DNA of 64,000 bases from PALSA-600 sp037142875 (GCA_037142875.1 JBAWZV010000004.1:79244-143243); one strand, 5' to 3'. Shown: positions 42,375 to 51,155, numbered from the stretch's first letter. Notes: generated from the sequence alone by a model not told the origin. Numbers and translations: made by a program.

Positions 42375-43180
42375 GCGGCCGCCCGCTCGAGCTCGGCGAT
42401 GGCGACACGGGTGACATCCTCGATCGGAAGCTGCAGGAACCGCTCGCCGTGCGACCGGAAGAGGTCGGGGTCGCCGGTCGTGAGGAAGCGATACGTCCCT
42501 TCACGGTTGCGGTCGTTCTCCCAGCCCTTCCGCGTCAGCGTGTCGGCGACCTCGCGGGCGGTCTCCTCGGCCGAGAAGACGAGCGTCACGTCGCGTCCGA
42601 ACACACGCTGGAGAACAGGCCGGATCAGCGGGTAGTGGGTACAGCCAAGGATCACGGTGTCGCAGCCGGCCACCTCAAGCGGTGCCGCGTACTCGCGCAC
42701 CGCGTCGACGGTCTGCTCGCCCGCCTCGATCAGGGGCACGAGCTTCGGGCAGGCAACGGCGGTGAAGCGGACTCCTGCGTCGAGCTCGCGGACGAGCTGC
42801 TCGTAACGCCCTGCGATCACAGTGGCCTGCGTTGCGAGCAGGCCTATCCGCCGGTTGCGGGTGGCGCGCACGGCGGCGTACGCCTCGGGGGTGATCACGC
42901 CGACCACCGGGACGGTGAGCGATGCCTGGAGCGCAGGCAGGGCCGCCGAGGTTGCCGCGTTGCAGGCGACGACGATCAGCTTGACCCCGAGCGTCTCGAG
43001 GTAGCCGCCGATCTCGAAGGCAAACCGCTTGATCTCGTCGAGAGGCCGAGGGCCGTACGGAAGCCGCGCGTGGTCTCCCAGGTAGACAAAGTCCTCGTTC
43101 GGCATCGTCACCAGGCACTCGTGAAGAACCGTGAGCCCGCCGACGCCGGAGTCGAAGACGCCGATCGGGCGCGCATCCAT
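42371..43180 (-). CDS. murI: Glutamate racemase
   Basis: 269 residues. The two catalytic cysteines are C73 in VACNAATS and C180 in GCTHYP; FDSGVGGLTV and YLGDHARLPYG bind substrate. Supplies D-glutamate for peptidoglycan. Leaderless-type promoter (TAGAAT) six bases before the ATG, divergent from the DUF72 gene. Confidence 0.96.
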   Translation of the reverse strand: MDARPIGVFDSGVGGLTVLHECLVTMPNEDFVYLGDHARLPYGPRPLDEIKRFAFEIGGYLETLGVKLIVVACNAATSAALPALQASLTVPVVGVITPEAYAAVRATRNRRIGLLATQATVIAGRYEQLVRELDAGVRFTAVACPKLVPLIEAGEQTVDAVREYAAPLEVAGCDTVILGCTHYPLIRPVLQRVFGRDVTLVFSAEETAREVADTLTRKGWENDRNREGTYRFLTTGDPDLFRSHGERFLQLPIEDVTRVAIAELERAAA

Positions 43181-43186
43181 GCAGCG

Positions 43187-43192
43187 ATTCTA
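43187..43192 (-). promoter_or_regulatory. -10 box, murI-rph-rdgB
   Basis: TAGAAT on the minus strand, six bases before the murI ATG. Confidence 0.6.
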
Positions 43193-43210
43193 GGGACAAC
43201 ACCGGGGGCC

Positions 43211-43216
43211 TATCCT
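43211..43216 (+). promoter_or_regulatory. -10 box, DUF72 gene
   Basis: TATCCT, six bases before the GTG at 43223. Confidence 0.5.
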
Positions 43217-43222
43217 CCGGGT

Positions 43223-44134
43223 GTGGTCGCGCCCGTTCGAATCGGCACCTGCTCGTGGGCTGATGAGACGCTGATCAGGCACTGGTACCCCAAAGGGCTG
43301 CCTGCCGCAGCCCGGCTTGCGTGGTACGCCGAGCACTTCTCGACGGTCGAGGTCGACTCGACCTACTACCGGGTACCCGACCGGGCGATGGTGCAGCGCT
43401 GGGCCGACCGCACGCCGCCCGGGTTCACGATGCACGTGAAGGCCTTCGGGGTGATGACGCGCCACCCGGTGAAGGTCGAGCAGCTCCCTCAACATCTCCG
43501 CGCCGAGATGCCGGTGGACGCACGTGGCCGCGTCGACCGACCGTCGGCGGAGCTCCGCGCCGTCGTGTTCCGTGAGTTCCTGGACGCCCTCGAGCCGCTG
43601 CGCGAGACCGGCAAGCTCGGCGGGCTGCTGTTCCAGTTCCCTCCCTACTTCGCTCCCAGCCCTGCGAGCTACGCGTACCTCGAGTGGGCACGGGAGCAGC
43701 TCGGCGGCGACCGGATGCTCGTCGAGTTCCGCCAGCGCGACTGGTTCGCCGAGGACGAGCGTGAGACGATGCTGCGCTTCCTCGAGGATCGCTCGATGGC
43801 GTACGTCACGGTCGACGCACCGCGCCTCGACGGTGCGAACGTGCCGCTCACCCTCGTCGCCGCGACTGCGCCGCTTGCCTACTTGCGCCTCCACGGCCGC
43901 AACGCAGCGACCTGGAACGCCCGCGGCGGCGGGGCGGCCATGCGGTTCGACTACCTCTACGCAGAGGACGAGCTGCGCGAGTGGGTCAGCCCGCTCCGTG
44001 AGCTCTCGGGCGAGGCCAGCGAGCTGTACGTGTTCTTCAACAACAACAACCAGACCCACGGCGTCGCGCAGGCACCCGCGGGCGCACAGATCCTCCGTCA
44101 GCTGCTCACCAACGAGGGGGTTCCGGTCGCATAG
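43223..44134 (+). CDS. DUF72 family protein
   Basis: 303 residues with a TIM-barrel-like DUF72 signature: VRIGTCSWADETLI, WYAEHFSTVEVDSTYY, a central LLFQFPPYF, VEFRQRDWF and the C-terminal YVFFNNNNQTHGVAQA. Widespread, structure related to TIM barrels, function unknown. Followed ten bases later by an amidotransferase gene with its own -10 box. Confidence 0.92.
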   Translation: MVAPVRIGTCSWADETLIRHWYPKGLPAAARLAWYAEHFSTVEVDSTYYRVPDRAMVQRWADRTPPGFTMHVKAFGVMTRHPVKVEQLPQHLRAEMPVDARGRVDRPSAELRAVVFREFLDALEPLRETGKLGGLLFQFPPYFAPSPASYAYLEWAREQLGGDRMLVEFRQRDWFAEDERETMLRFLEDRSMAYVTVDAPRLDGANVPLTLVAATAPLAYLRLHGRNAATWNARGGGAAMRFDYLYAEDELREWVSPLRELSGEASELYVFFNNNNQTHGVAQAPAGAQILRQLLTNEGVPVA

Positions 44135-44137
44135 CGT
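44132..44137 (+). promoter_or_regulatory. -10 box, amidotransferase gene
   Basis: TAGCGT, seven bases before the ATG at 44145, overlapping the DUF72 stop codon. Confidence 0.45.
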
Positions 44138-44144
44138 GCCGCCG

Positions 44145-44822
44145 ATGCGTGTCCTCTCCGTCACCCACGGCCCGCTCGTCCGCACCGAGCTCTTCGGCGA
44201 CTGGATCCGCGCTGCCGGGCACGAGCTCGTCGAGTGGGAGATCACCACCGAGGGCGTTCCGCCGGACGGGTTCGACGCGGTGCTCGTAATGGGCGGCGAC
44301 ATGAACGTCGGCGAGGAGCACCTCCACCCCTGGCTCCACGATGAGTACGAGCTGCTGCGCGGCTGGGTCGTCGCGGAGATGCCGCTGCTTGGGATCTGCC
44401 TCGGCGCTCAGACGCTGGCACACGCAAGGGGAGCGACCGTCGGCCCGGCCGTCGAGGCGCAGATGGGCTTTCTCGAGGTGTCGCTCACCGACGCCGGCAG
44501 GCGCGATCGCGTCCTCGGTGCGCTGCCGGAGCGCTTCGAGGCGTTCGTGGGCAACGCGTACGCGTTCGAGGTGCCGGAGGGTGCAGTCGAGCTCGCGACG
44601 TCGCGGCCGCAGTCACAGGCCTACCGCCTCGGCGAGCGGGCCTGGGCCGTGCAGTTTCATCCGGAGGTGCGACCGGAGCAGGTCGTGCAGTGGTGGCACG
44701 ACGAGCCTCATCCACCGCGCCCGCTCGGAGACCTCGAGCGTGACCTTGCGGAGAAGATCAGCGGCTGGCAGGCGCACGGGCGAACGCTCTGCCTCGCGTT
44801 TCTCGACGCTGCCCGAGGCTGA
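44145..44822 (+). CDS. Class I glutamine amidotransferase domain protein
   Basis: 225 residues. The nucleophile cysteine is in LGICLGAQTLA and the catalytic His-Glu in VQFHPEVRPE, so the triad is complete; LVMGGDMNVGEE forms the oxyanion side. Stand-alone enzymes of this type resemble GuaA-like or GlnA-inactivating amidotransferases; the acceptor is unknown. The stop directly abuts the stop of the converging secreted-protein gene. Confidence 0.88.
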   Translation: MRVLSVTHGPLVRTELFGDWIRAAGHELVEWEITTEGVPPDGFDAVLVMGGDMNVGEEHLHPWLHDEYELLRGWVVAEMPLLGICLGAQTLAHARGATVGPAVEAQMGFLEVSLTDAGRRDRVLGALPERFEAFVGNAYAFEVPEGAVELATSRPQSQAYRLGERAWAVQFHPEVRPEQVVQWWHDEPHPPRPLGDLERDLAEKISGWQAHGRTLCLAFLDAARG

Positions 44823-45491
44823 CTACCCGCCGTACTCGGCAGCGTTGTAGCCGACGCACGAGGCGAGTGAGAGCACGATCGACGACGGCGGCTCGGAGCC
44901 CCGGCCGATCACCGTCTCGTAGACGACCTTCCACGAGGTCATGTGCCGGAACCAGACGTACGTCTGCGCCTCCGAGAAGGTCGCCGTCGCAGCGGCCCAG
45001 TGGCCGTCGAGACGCGAGACACACACGCGCGAGAAGCCCGTCGCCGTCTTCCCGTACGGGGTGAGCGAGCTCGTGACGAACGCGTGCCGCAGGAGCCCCT
45101 GCTCGGCGGCCGTCGCAGCGCGCGCGCGCAGCGCCTTGGTCGACGGGCAGGCGACGGCGTACAGCTCCTTCACGACCTTCGGCGGGGCAGACAGGCACAC
45201 CCCGTCTGCCGGCTTCGAGGAGTCACGTGTCCAGAGCTCCTTCCACAACCCGGATGTCCGGTGGAAGAGCGTGTCGTTGAGCGCGGTCTTGTACCCCCAG
45301 TGCAGGGTCGCGTAGGAGCTGTCGGCGCGGGACACGGCGATCGACTGGACGGCGGCGTTCCCCTGGATGGCCTGGAAGGCGTTGCGCAGCGCCTGCCGCT
45401 CGGCGGGCTTCGGCGTCCGCGCGACACCGACGGCCGGAAGAGCGAGCGCGACGGTCACCAGGAGCGCCGCCGAGACCCCGAGGGCCTTCAC
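44823..45491 (-). CDS. Secreted protein of unknown function
   Basis: 222 residues from GTG 45491. Signal peptide KALGVSAALLVTVALALPAV with cleavage near GVA, then a soluble domain with four cysteines (VCLSAP, VACPST, RVCVSR, LASCVGY) that could form two disulphides. No family recognised. Last gene of a chain joined by 4-base overlaps (here GTGA with the rhodanese gene). Confidence 0.75.
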   Translation of the reverse strand: MKALGVSAALLVTVALALPAVGVARTPKPAERQALRNAFQAIQGNAAVQSIAVSRADSSYATLHWGYKTALNDTLFHRTSGLWKELWTRDSSKPADGVCLSAPPKVVKELYAVACPSTKALRARAATAAEQGLLRHAFVTSSLTPYGKTATGFSRVCVSRLDGHWAAATATFSEAQTYVWFRHMTSWKVVYETVIGRGSEPPSSIVLSLASCVGYNAAEYGG

Positions 45492-45850
45492 TCCGGCAGT
45501 CCCGACTCGACCGGCAGCTGGGTTTGTGACCACTCGTGCCACGAGCCGACGAAGTTGCGCGCGTTGTAGCCGAGCCGTCCGAGGATCTGGACGGCCATGG
45601 CAGAGCGCGAGCCGCTGTGGCAGTAGGCGACGACCTCGGCACCGGCCTCGATCCCGAGGCGCTCGGTGAGCTCCTCGTCGGACAGCAGCATCATCTCCTG
45701 CACATCAATGTTGATAGCACCGGGAATGTGACCCTGCCGAGGATCGCACGGCAGCCCGTAGGCGCCGGTGTACTCCCCCGCGCCCCGGACGTCGACGATT
45801 CGAACGGCGCCCAGGCGCTGCGCGATCTCAGCGGCGGCGATGTCGCTCAT
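45488..45850 (-). CDS. Rhodanese-like sulfurtransferase domain protein
   Basis: 120 residues. Single rhodanese domain with active-site loop AYCHSGSRSA (cysteine about residue 76) and the DVRGAGEYTGAYG entry motif; GHIPGAINID is the conserved middle block. Transfers sulfane sulfur in the cytoplasm, partner unknown. Overlaps GST-like and secreted-protein genes by 4 bases each. Confidence 0.9.
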   Translation of the reverse strand: MSDIAAAEIAQRLGAVRIVDVRGAGEYTGAYGLPCDPRQGHIPGAINIDVQEMMLLSDEELTERLGIEAGAEVVAYCHSGSRSAMAVQILGRLGYNARNFVGSWHEWSQTQLPVESGLPE

Positions 45851-46377
45851 GCGACCGCCCGGACGAGGTCGAGCTCGGCCGCGACCGACGGGCGGAGGCT
45901 CAGCTCGTCGAGCCAGTCACCAACCCGCTCTGGGAGAGGAAAGCCGTGGAACTCACGGAGTCTCATGACCCACGGAACGTACGCGAAATCGGCGAACAGG
46001 CTGCCGCCAACGGGCAGGTTCTCGAGCCGATGTTCGAGCAGGTGAAAGTCGCGTGCGCGGAACGCGTAGTAGTCGTCCCCGAGCAGCTCGTCGAAGCGAA
46101 AGACGGTGAGCCGGGCGGCGGCGCGCGCCGCGAGGTCAGCAGGCAGAAGCGCATGCTCGGGATAGCGCTCCTCGAGGTACTCCATGATCACGGCCGACTC
46201 CGGCAGCACGAACCCGTCGTCGAGCACCGGAATCCGGCCGGCCGGATTGAGATCGGTGAGCCAGGGCGGCCGCTTCTTCAGGTCGATCTCCACCGTCTCG
46301 TAGGCGAGCCCCTTCTCGTGCAGGACGAGCCGGACACGGGCACAGAATGGGCAGCGGGCAGCGTCGTAGAGGATCAC
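45847..46377 (-). CDS. Glutathione S-transferase-fold protein
   Basis: 176 residues from GTG 46377. Thioredoxin-like N-terminal domain with AARCPFCARVRLVL (CxxC), then GRIPVLDDG, PESAVIMEYLEERYP and a shortened helical C-terminal domain. The CPFC motif is more like glutaredoxin-type GSTs than transferases. Actinobacteria often lack glutathione, so another thiol may be used. In a chain with a rhodanese gene, suggesting sulfur or redox handling. Confidence 0.85.
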   Translation of the reverse strand: MILYDAARCPFCARVRLVLHEKGLAYETVEIDLKKRPPWLTDLNPAGRIPVLDDGFVLPESAVIMEYLEERYPEHALLPADLAARAAARLTVFRFDELLGDDYYAFRARDFHLLEHRLENLPVGGSLFADFAYVPWVMRLREFHGFPLPERVGDWLDELSLRPSVAAELDLVRAVA

Positions 46378-46619
46378 GGCACGCGCATCCCTGCCAGCAG
46401 GACATGGGCTGAGAGGTTCTGGAACGGGTCGAGGAGTCGGCCGACGGTCTCCACGTCGAGACCGTAGAAGAGATCGGCCGCCTTCCGCAGGACGAGAGCG
46501 CCGATCAGGGCCCTCCCCGCAGCCCACACCCGGAGCGGCGGCGATCCGCACCTCGTCCCCTGCGACCGCGCGGTCGAGAGCTCGAAGTCGTACGGCTCAG
46601 GAACCCGAAGCAGGCTCAC
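46374..46619 (-). CDS. 81-aa protein of unknown function, possibly a DNA-glycosylase remnant
   Basis: From GTG 46619 to TGA 46374. Both ends are 4-base GTGA overlaps, with the HAD gene before and the GST-like gene after, so it sits in the translational chain like a real gene. The start VSLLRVPEPYDFELSTAR resembles the N-terminus of AlkA-type 3-methyladenine glycosylases; just after, the next frame reads GDEVRIAAAPG, which also fits that family, hinting at a frameshift or internal deletion. The remaining residues match nothing I know. Confidence 0.5.
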   Translation of the reverse strand: MSLLRVPEPYDFELSTARSQGTRCGSPPLRVWAAGRALIGALVLRKAADLFYGLDVETVGRLLDPFQNLSAHVLLAGMRVP

Positions 46620-47203
46620 GCGAGCGTGCGGATGATGTCGTCGAAGGTCTCGAACGGCTTGTGCGCGACGCCCTGAGTCTCGAGGTACCGGCCGAGGCCC
46701 GGGCGGGTGAACACCCGGTCGGCAACGAGAGCGGCGCACCGATCCGAGTAGCCGTCACCGACGTAGACGAGCGGTCTGCCCGGCGGCAGCAGCCGCCGCT
46801 TGCACAGGTCGCCGCACACCGGGCACAGCGAGTCATCGGCCCAGTTGATGCGCCAGCCGTCCGGACGGGGGTCGAGCCGGTTTGCGACGAGATCGACGCT
46901 GACCCCTTCCCGCTCCAGGATCGGCGCGATCGTATCGACGAAGCCGCCAGAGAGCACAAGCGGCCGGAACCGCTCGACGAGCTCGCGAAAGCCCGCGCGC
47001 ACCCTGACCTCGGCGAGCAGGAATGCGACCGCCTCTTCGAACGGCGCCGTGATCGTCGCGAGCTCGAGCTCCATCACCTCCCGGTAGGAGTGGGTCGTCC
47101 CGAGCGCACCCTCCATCGCCTCGAAAACCGCCCCATCGCCGAACCGCTCGAGCAGCATCCACTGCGAGTCGCGAACGGTGACGGTTCCGTCCCAGTCGAG
47201 CAC
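46616..47203 (-). CDS. HAD-IB phosphatase (MtnX/phosphoserine phosphatase-like)
   Basis: 195 residues from GTG 47203. Motif I LDWDGTVTVRDS, motif II VLSGGF, and motif III/IV YVGDGYSDRCAALVAD are all present, with a CPVCGDLCK cysteine cluster in the cap-core junction that may bind zinc. Related proteins include MtnX of methionine salvage, but no salvage genes are nearby. A longer in-frame start is possible, but 47203 gives the usual family N-terminus. Confidence 0.85.
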   Translation of the reverse strand: MLDWDGTVTVRDSQWMLLERFGDGAVFEAMEGALGTTHSYREVMELELATITAPFEEAVAFLLAEVRVRAGFRELVERFRPLVLSGGFVDTIAPILEREGVSVDLVANRLDPRPDGWRINWADDSLCPVCGDLCKRRLLPPGRPLVYVGDGYSDRCAALVADRVFTRPGLGRYLETQGVAHKPFETFDDIIRTLA

Positions 47204-47239
47204 GAGCTGGAATGGTTGGGGTGCTAGAAAAGAGATGAG

Positions 47240-47584
47240 ATGCACGGTATCGACGCGCGGATCGAAGAGGAGGTTGCCGGCTGGCCCGGCGTATCCGTCC
47301 ACCCGCACGGATTCGGCGGAGTCCAGTTTCGACTCGAGGGCCGTGAGCTCGGTCATCTGCACGAGACGCACGCCGATCTCCCGTTCCGCCGCCTGGTGCG
47401 CGACATGCTCGTCGAGACAGAGCGGGCGTACCCGCATGCCCAGCTCCCCGACTCAGGCTGGGTCAGCGCCCCTAACAACGACACGTCGATCGATGAGGTG
47501 ATCGCATTGTTTCGAGTTGGCTACGAACGCGCACGTGTTGCGCTTTCGATCAGGTCCGCGCGCGTACACTCCTCGCGGTCATGA
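47240..47584 (+). CDS. Luciferase-domain (DUF5519) family protein
   Basis: 114 residues. GVSVHPHGFGGVQFRLEGRELGHLH and LPDSGWVSAP...EVIALFRVGYERA match the small DUF5519/luciferase-domain family, whose role is unknown. TAGAAA nine bases before the ATG may be a weak -10. Overlaps the following TolB-like gene by 4 bases (ATGA). Confidence 0.8.
   Translation: MHGIDARIEEEVAGWPGVSVHPHGFGGVQFRLEGRELGHLHETHADLPFRRLVRDMLVETERAYPHAQLPDSGWVSAPNNDTSIDEVIALFRVGYERARVALSIRSARVHSSRS
47565..47570 (+). promoter_or_regulatory. -10 box, TolB-like gene
   Basis: TACACT, ten bases before the ATG at 47581, inside the end of the DUF5519 gene. Confidence 0.4.
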
Positions 47585-48648
47585 CGATGACGACGGCCCG
47601 CCGAGCCCTGAGAGCACTCGCTTCCGTAGGAGGCGCCGCGCTCGTGATTGCCACTGCGGGCACAACAGCCCTCGCGGGAACATCGACGGGCGCAGCAACA
47701 GGCGGTGACATCCAGCCGGTCTGGTCGCCGGACGGCAAGCAGATCGCCTACGCCGGCCTCGCCGGAGCACACACGCAGATCTACGTGATCGGACGCGCCG
47801 GCGGCAAGGCACACGCGTTGACGAGTGGCGCACCGAACCACCTCGATCCGGCCTGGTCACACGACGGCAAGAAGATCGCGTTCTCGCGCCTCGACACCGT
47901 CGGTGGGCAGACGCTGAGCGGCCAGGTGTACACGGTCAACGCGTCCGGGGGCGGCCTCAAGCGCCTCACCACCTCACCTGGCGGCTATGACGAGCTCTTC
48001 AACTGGTCACCTGACGGCACACGGCTCGCGTTCGTCCGCATCCGGGCGGGCGTCGGCGCGATCTACGTGATGAACGCCGACGGAAGCAGGCAGACCACCC
48101 TGACGCCCAACCCGGAAGACGACGACTACCTCGCGTCCTGGTCGCCCGACAGCAGGAAGCTCGTCTTCGATCGAACGGGGTCGAACGCCTTTGGCGACCT
48201 CTGGGTGACGAACGCCGACGGCTCGGGCCAGCATCGCCTCGCCGGATCGAGCGCGGACGAGATCGCGCCCGAGTGGTCGCCCGATGGCAGGCAGATCGCC
48301 TACATGAGCAACCGCACAGGCCACTACGAGGTCTGGGTGATGAGTGCCGGGGGTGGCGGACAGCGGCGTCTCTCACACACAGCCGTCGACGCCGGCCATC
48401 CCGTCTGGTCGCCCGACTCCAAGAAGATCGCGTTCACAAGCGAGGTCAACGGGAGCCAGCAGGTCTACGTGATCGATCGCGGCGGCTCCGGCCAGCATGA
48501 GCTGACGACGTCGAGTGGCAACAACAACGACCCGGCCTGGTCGCCCGACTCGAAGAAGATCGCGTTCGAGAGCAGCCGTGCCAGCAAGGGCGCGCAGATC
48601 TACGTGATGAACGCCGACGGCTCCAGCCAGAAGCCGATCTCACACTGA
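47581..48648 (+). CDS. Secreted TolB-like beta-propeller (PD40 repeats)
   Basis: 355 residues. Signal peptide to about residue 32, then seven PD40 repeats with the core WSPDGKQIAYAG / WSPDSKKIAF and intervening QIYVMNADGS strands, closing a propeller. TolB-like propellers bind protein partners; no Tol system is expected in a Gram-positive. Gene start overlaps the DUF5519 stop but also has a TACACT box. Confidence 0.88.
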   Translation: MTMTTARRALRALASVGGAALVIATAGTTALAGTSTGAATGGDIQPVWSPDGKQIAYAGLAGAHTQIYVIGRAGGKAHALTSGAPNHLDPAWSHDGKKIAFSRLDTVGGQTLSGQVYTVNASGGGLKRLTTSPGGYDELFNWSPDGTRLAFVRIRAGVGAIYVMNADGSRQTTLTPNPEDDDYLASWSPDSRKLVFDRTGSNAFGDLWVTNADGSGQHRLAGSSADEIAPEWSPDGRQIAYMSNRTGHYEVWVMSAGGGGQRRLSHTAVDAGHPVWSPDSKKIAFTSEVNGSQQVYVIDRGGSGQHELTTSSGNNNDPAWSPDSKKIAFESSRASKGAQIYVMNADGSSQKPISH

Positions 48649-48651
48649 CCC

Positions 48652-49323
48652 TCAGGCGACGGTGTTCGCGAGAACGCCGATCTCGGCGTTCTCCAGCTGC
48701 ACCGTTGCGCCCGTCGACAGAGCCTGCGTTCCGACCGACCCGAGCGTCACGAGCACGTCGCCGGGACGAAGGACGGTGTTTCGTGCTGCGTGTGCGAGCC
48801 GAGCGCCCCAGTCGGGCTCGAACGTGTGCGTCGTGTCCGGCACCCCACCGACGCTCGCGCTGACGACGAACCGCGCCGCGTCGGTCGAGAGTGTCGGCCC
48901 GAGCGAGAGCGCAAAGTCATGCCGCTTGGCCCCAGGCAGATCCAGTGCGACCCAGGCGTTCGCGAGCGTGTACCCGCCGATCGCACCGTCGGCGCCGATC
49001 ACCGCGGCCACCGAGCTCCGGTAGCGGCGATCTGTCGATCCCTCGGGCCTCCCGATCGTCGCGCCCGTGCCGACGATCCCGGCCGTGTTGGAGAACACGA
49101 ACTCGTCGCCGTCGAAGATGCGGACGGTCTGCGGGTGGAGCACCGGCGGGCGAAGCTCGACCTCCGCGAGAGGGTACTCCGCATGCTCACGCGCGCCGCC
49201 CCCGCCGGCGAAGAACGCCTGGAGCGTCTGGGCGGCGAGCTGGACGACCCGGTCGCCGTCGATCCGGCCCGGCCACCCGCGCTCGAGATCCATCCCTGCC
49301 GGGCTGAACATGCAGAGCTTCAT
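48652..49323 (-). CDS. Fumarylacetoacetate hydrolase-like protein
   Basis: 223 residues with the FAH C-terminal fold: GYTLANAWVALDLPGAKRHDFALSLGPTLST and the final LRPGDVLVTLGSVGTQ. The usual metal-ligand block (E-x-E with an upstream histidine) is not clear: the equivalent region reads FVFSNTAGIVG. It may be inactive or use another site. Overlaps the CDF transporter gene (ATGA). Confidence 0.75.
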   Translation of the reverse strand: MKLCMFSPAGMDLERGWPGRIDGDRVVQLAAQTLQAFFAGGGGAREHAEYPLAEVELRPPVLHPQTVRIFDGDEFVFSNTAGIVGTGATIGRPEGSTDRRYRSSVAAVIGADGAIGGYTLANAWVALDLPGAKRHDFALSLGPTLSTDAARFVVSASVGGVPDTTHTFEPDWGARLAHAARNTVLRPGDVLVTLGSVGTQALSTGATVQLENAEIGVLANTVA

Positions 49324-50663
49324 GGTTCGGTGTGCACCACGACGTCGGCGATCTCCGGGCGCTCCAGGCGAATGCGCTCCTCGATCTCGCTGGCTCGCGC
49401 GTGCGCCTCATCGAGGCGCGTCCGGCCATCGAGACCGAGCGTGAGGAAGGCAACGAGTCCGCTGTCGGTACGGACGAAGCGAAGCTCGCGCGGCGCACGG
49501 CCGGTCGAGGCATGCACGATCCGTTCGATCGCGGCTGCGTCGCCGTCGACCTCGCGGCCGGTCGACGGCTCGTTCAGCGGCTCGAGGTGGGTCTGCACCG
49601 CGTCGACCTCGGGCACGGCGAGGCGGACGCCGCGCTCGAGCTCCTCGGCCACGTCGTGCGCCTCCTCGAGTGTGAGCGCACCGGGAAGCTTCAGGTGCAG
49701 CGAGAGCTCCGTCCGGCCATCGACGTCCACGAGCGCGAGGTTGTGGATCTCTCTCACACCGGGAACGGCGATCGCTGCCGCGTGCACGCGCTCCATCATC
49801 CCGGGGTCGACGACAGGCTCGACGTGAACGACGACATCGCAGCCGGGTAGTGCGAGCTCGAGTGCCGCCTCGACCGCGTCCGCCGCCGCGTGGCCCTGAC
49901 CAACCGGCGCGATCGAAGGTACGCCGATCACGACATCCGCGAACTGGCGGCCCCCCGCGTGACGCATCCGCAGCCGCCGCAACTCGACCGGCGGGCGAAG
50001 CGCCTCGATCGCCTTCCGCGCGACGTCCTCGGCGTCAGCGGAGGCGCGATCCATCAAGACGTCGACGTTCCGCCGCGCGAGCCGTGCCGCGGCGACGAGC
50101 ACGAGCGCAGCGACGAAGAGCGCGGCGATCGCATCGCCGCTCGGGTACCCGGCCCGGGTGAACAGCAGGCCGACGAGGACGGCGACCGAGCCAACGAGAT
50201 CGCTCGCGAAGTGGAGAGCGTTGGAGGAGAGAGCGGCGCTCCCGTAGCGACGCGAGGCGCGGAGCGAGGTCGTCGCGCGCCCCGCGTCGACGAGAATCAC
50301 GACGCCGACGACCGCGAAGGTGTACCAGGCGGCGTGCACCTCATGCCCCGATCCGATCAGCCTCTCAACTGCGCGAAACGCGATGTACAGGCTGGCGAGA
50401 CCGAGAAACGAGGCCTCCGCGAGGGCGGCGAGGTGATCGGCCTTGCCGTGCCCGTACTGGTGGCTCACGTCGGCGGGCCGGCCCGACACGCCGATCGCGA
50501 AGAACGTCAGCAGCGCAGCGACGAGGTCAGTCCCCGAGTGCACCGCCTCGGAGACGAGGCCAAGGCTGTGCGCGGCGAGGCCGACCGACAGCTTGAGCGC
50601 GATCAGCAGCGCAGCCGCGGCGACCGATACGAGCGCGGTCCGACGCTGTGGGCTCATCGCCAT
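49320..50663 (-). CDS. Cation diffusion facilitator (CDF) with extended cytoplasmic region
   Basis: 447 residues. Six membrane segments (residues about 10-205) with paired metal motifs SEAVHSGTDL and SNALHFASDLVG (HxxxD), typical of Zn/Fe/Mn-exporting CDF antiporters. The cytoplasmic part (about 210-447) is long enough for three consecutive ferredoxin-like modules rather than one: VVVHVEP, DAVQTHLEP and DVVVHTEP mark their ends. Extra modules may sense metal. No metalloregulator is nearby. Confidence 0.9.
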   Translation of the reverse strand: MAMSPQRRTALVSVAAAALLIALKLSVGLAAHSLGLVSEAVHSGTDLVAALLTFFAIGVSGRPADVSHQYGHGKADHLAALAEASFLGLASLYIAFRAVERLIGSGHEVHAAWYTFAVVGVVILVDAGRATTSLRASRRYGSAALSSNALHFASDLVGSVAVLVGLLFTRAGYPSGDAIAALFVAALVLVAAARLARRNVDVLMDRASADAEDVARKAIEALRPPVELRRLRMRHAGGRQFADVVIGVPSIAPVGQGHAAADAVEAALELALPGCDVVVHVEPVVDPGMMERVHAAAIAVPGVREIHNLALVDVDGRTELSLHLKLPGALTLEEAHDVAEELERGVRLAVPEVDAVQTHLEPLNEPSTGREVDGDAAAIERIVHASTGRAPRELRFVRTDSGLVAFLTLGLDGRTRLDEAHARASEIEERIRLERPEIADVVVHTEP

Positions 50664-50675
50664 TCCGGGGATTCT

Positions 50676-51155
50676 CTACGAACTCAGGGTCGGCCCGACT
50701 CGGGCGGTGACGTGTCGCCTGTCTGCGCCTCGACCGAACGGCGAAGCGGTGCCTCCTTGATCCACAGAACGGCGATCACCCAACGTCGTCTCCGCCGGGA
50801 GCCCCGTGTTGACGATCACGCCCATCACCGCGACGCCAACCGTTGCGCCCATCTGACGCGAGAACTGCGTCAGCGCCGTCGCCGAACCGATCTGCGAACG
50901 TCTGACGGTGTTCTGCCCCGTGATCATGAAGACCTGCGTCATCGCCCCGATCCCGATCAGCGCCATGCACGCCACGCTGACAGCGACGATCGGGTTTCGC
51001 AGTAGATCGAACGGCAGGATCGGCTCGGCCGTACGCCGCTCCACGACCGCGAGGAGCAGCGCGACCATGAGGCCGAGATAGATCGAGAGCACCCGCCCGA
51101 AGGAGCGGGTGCAGCCCGGCGGCCGGCGCCCGAGCCAGTTGCGGAGCCTGCTCAT
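50676..51155 (-). pseudogene. MFS drug-resistance transporter remnant (EmrB/QacA type)
   Basis: The frame joins two distant parts of a 14-TM transporter: VERRTAEPILPFDLLRN near segment 7-8 is followed at once by MTQVFMITGQNTV...GSATALTQFSRQMGATVGVAVMGVIVNTGLP of segments 13-14. The N-terminal half and about five segments are missing. The ATG at 51155 still overlaps the upstream DMT stop (ATGA), and the last 40 residues look non-native. Not a functional transporter. Confidence 0.7.
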
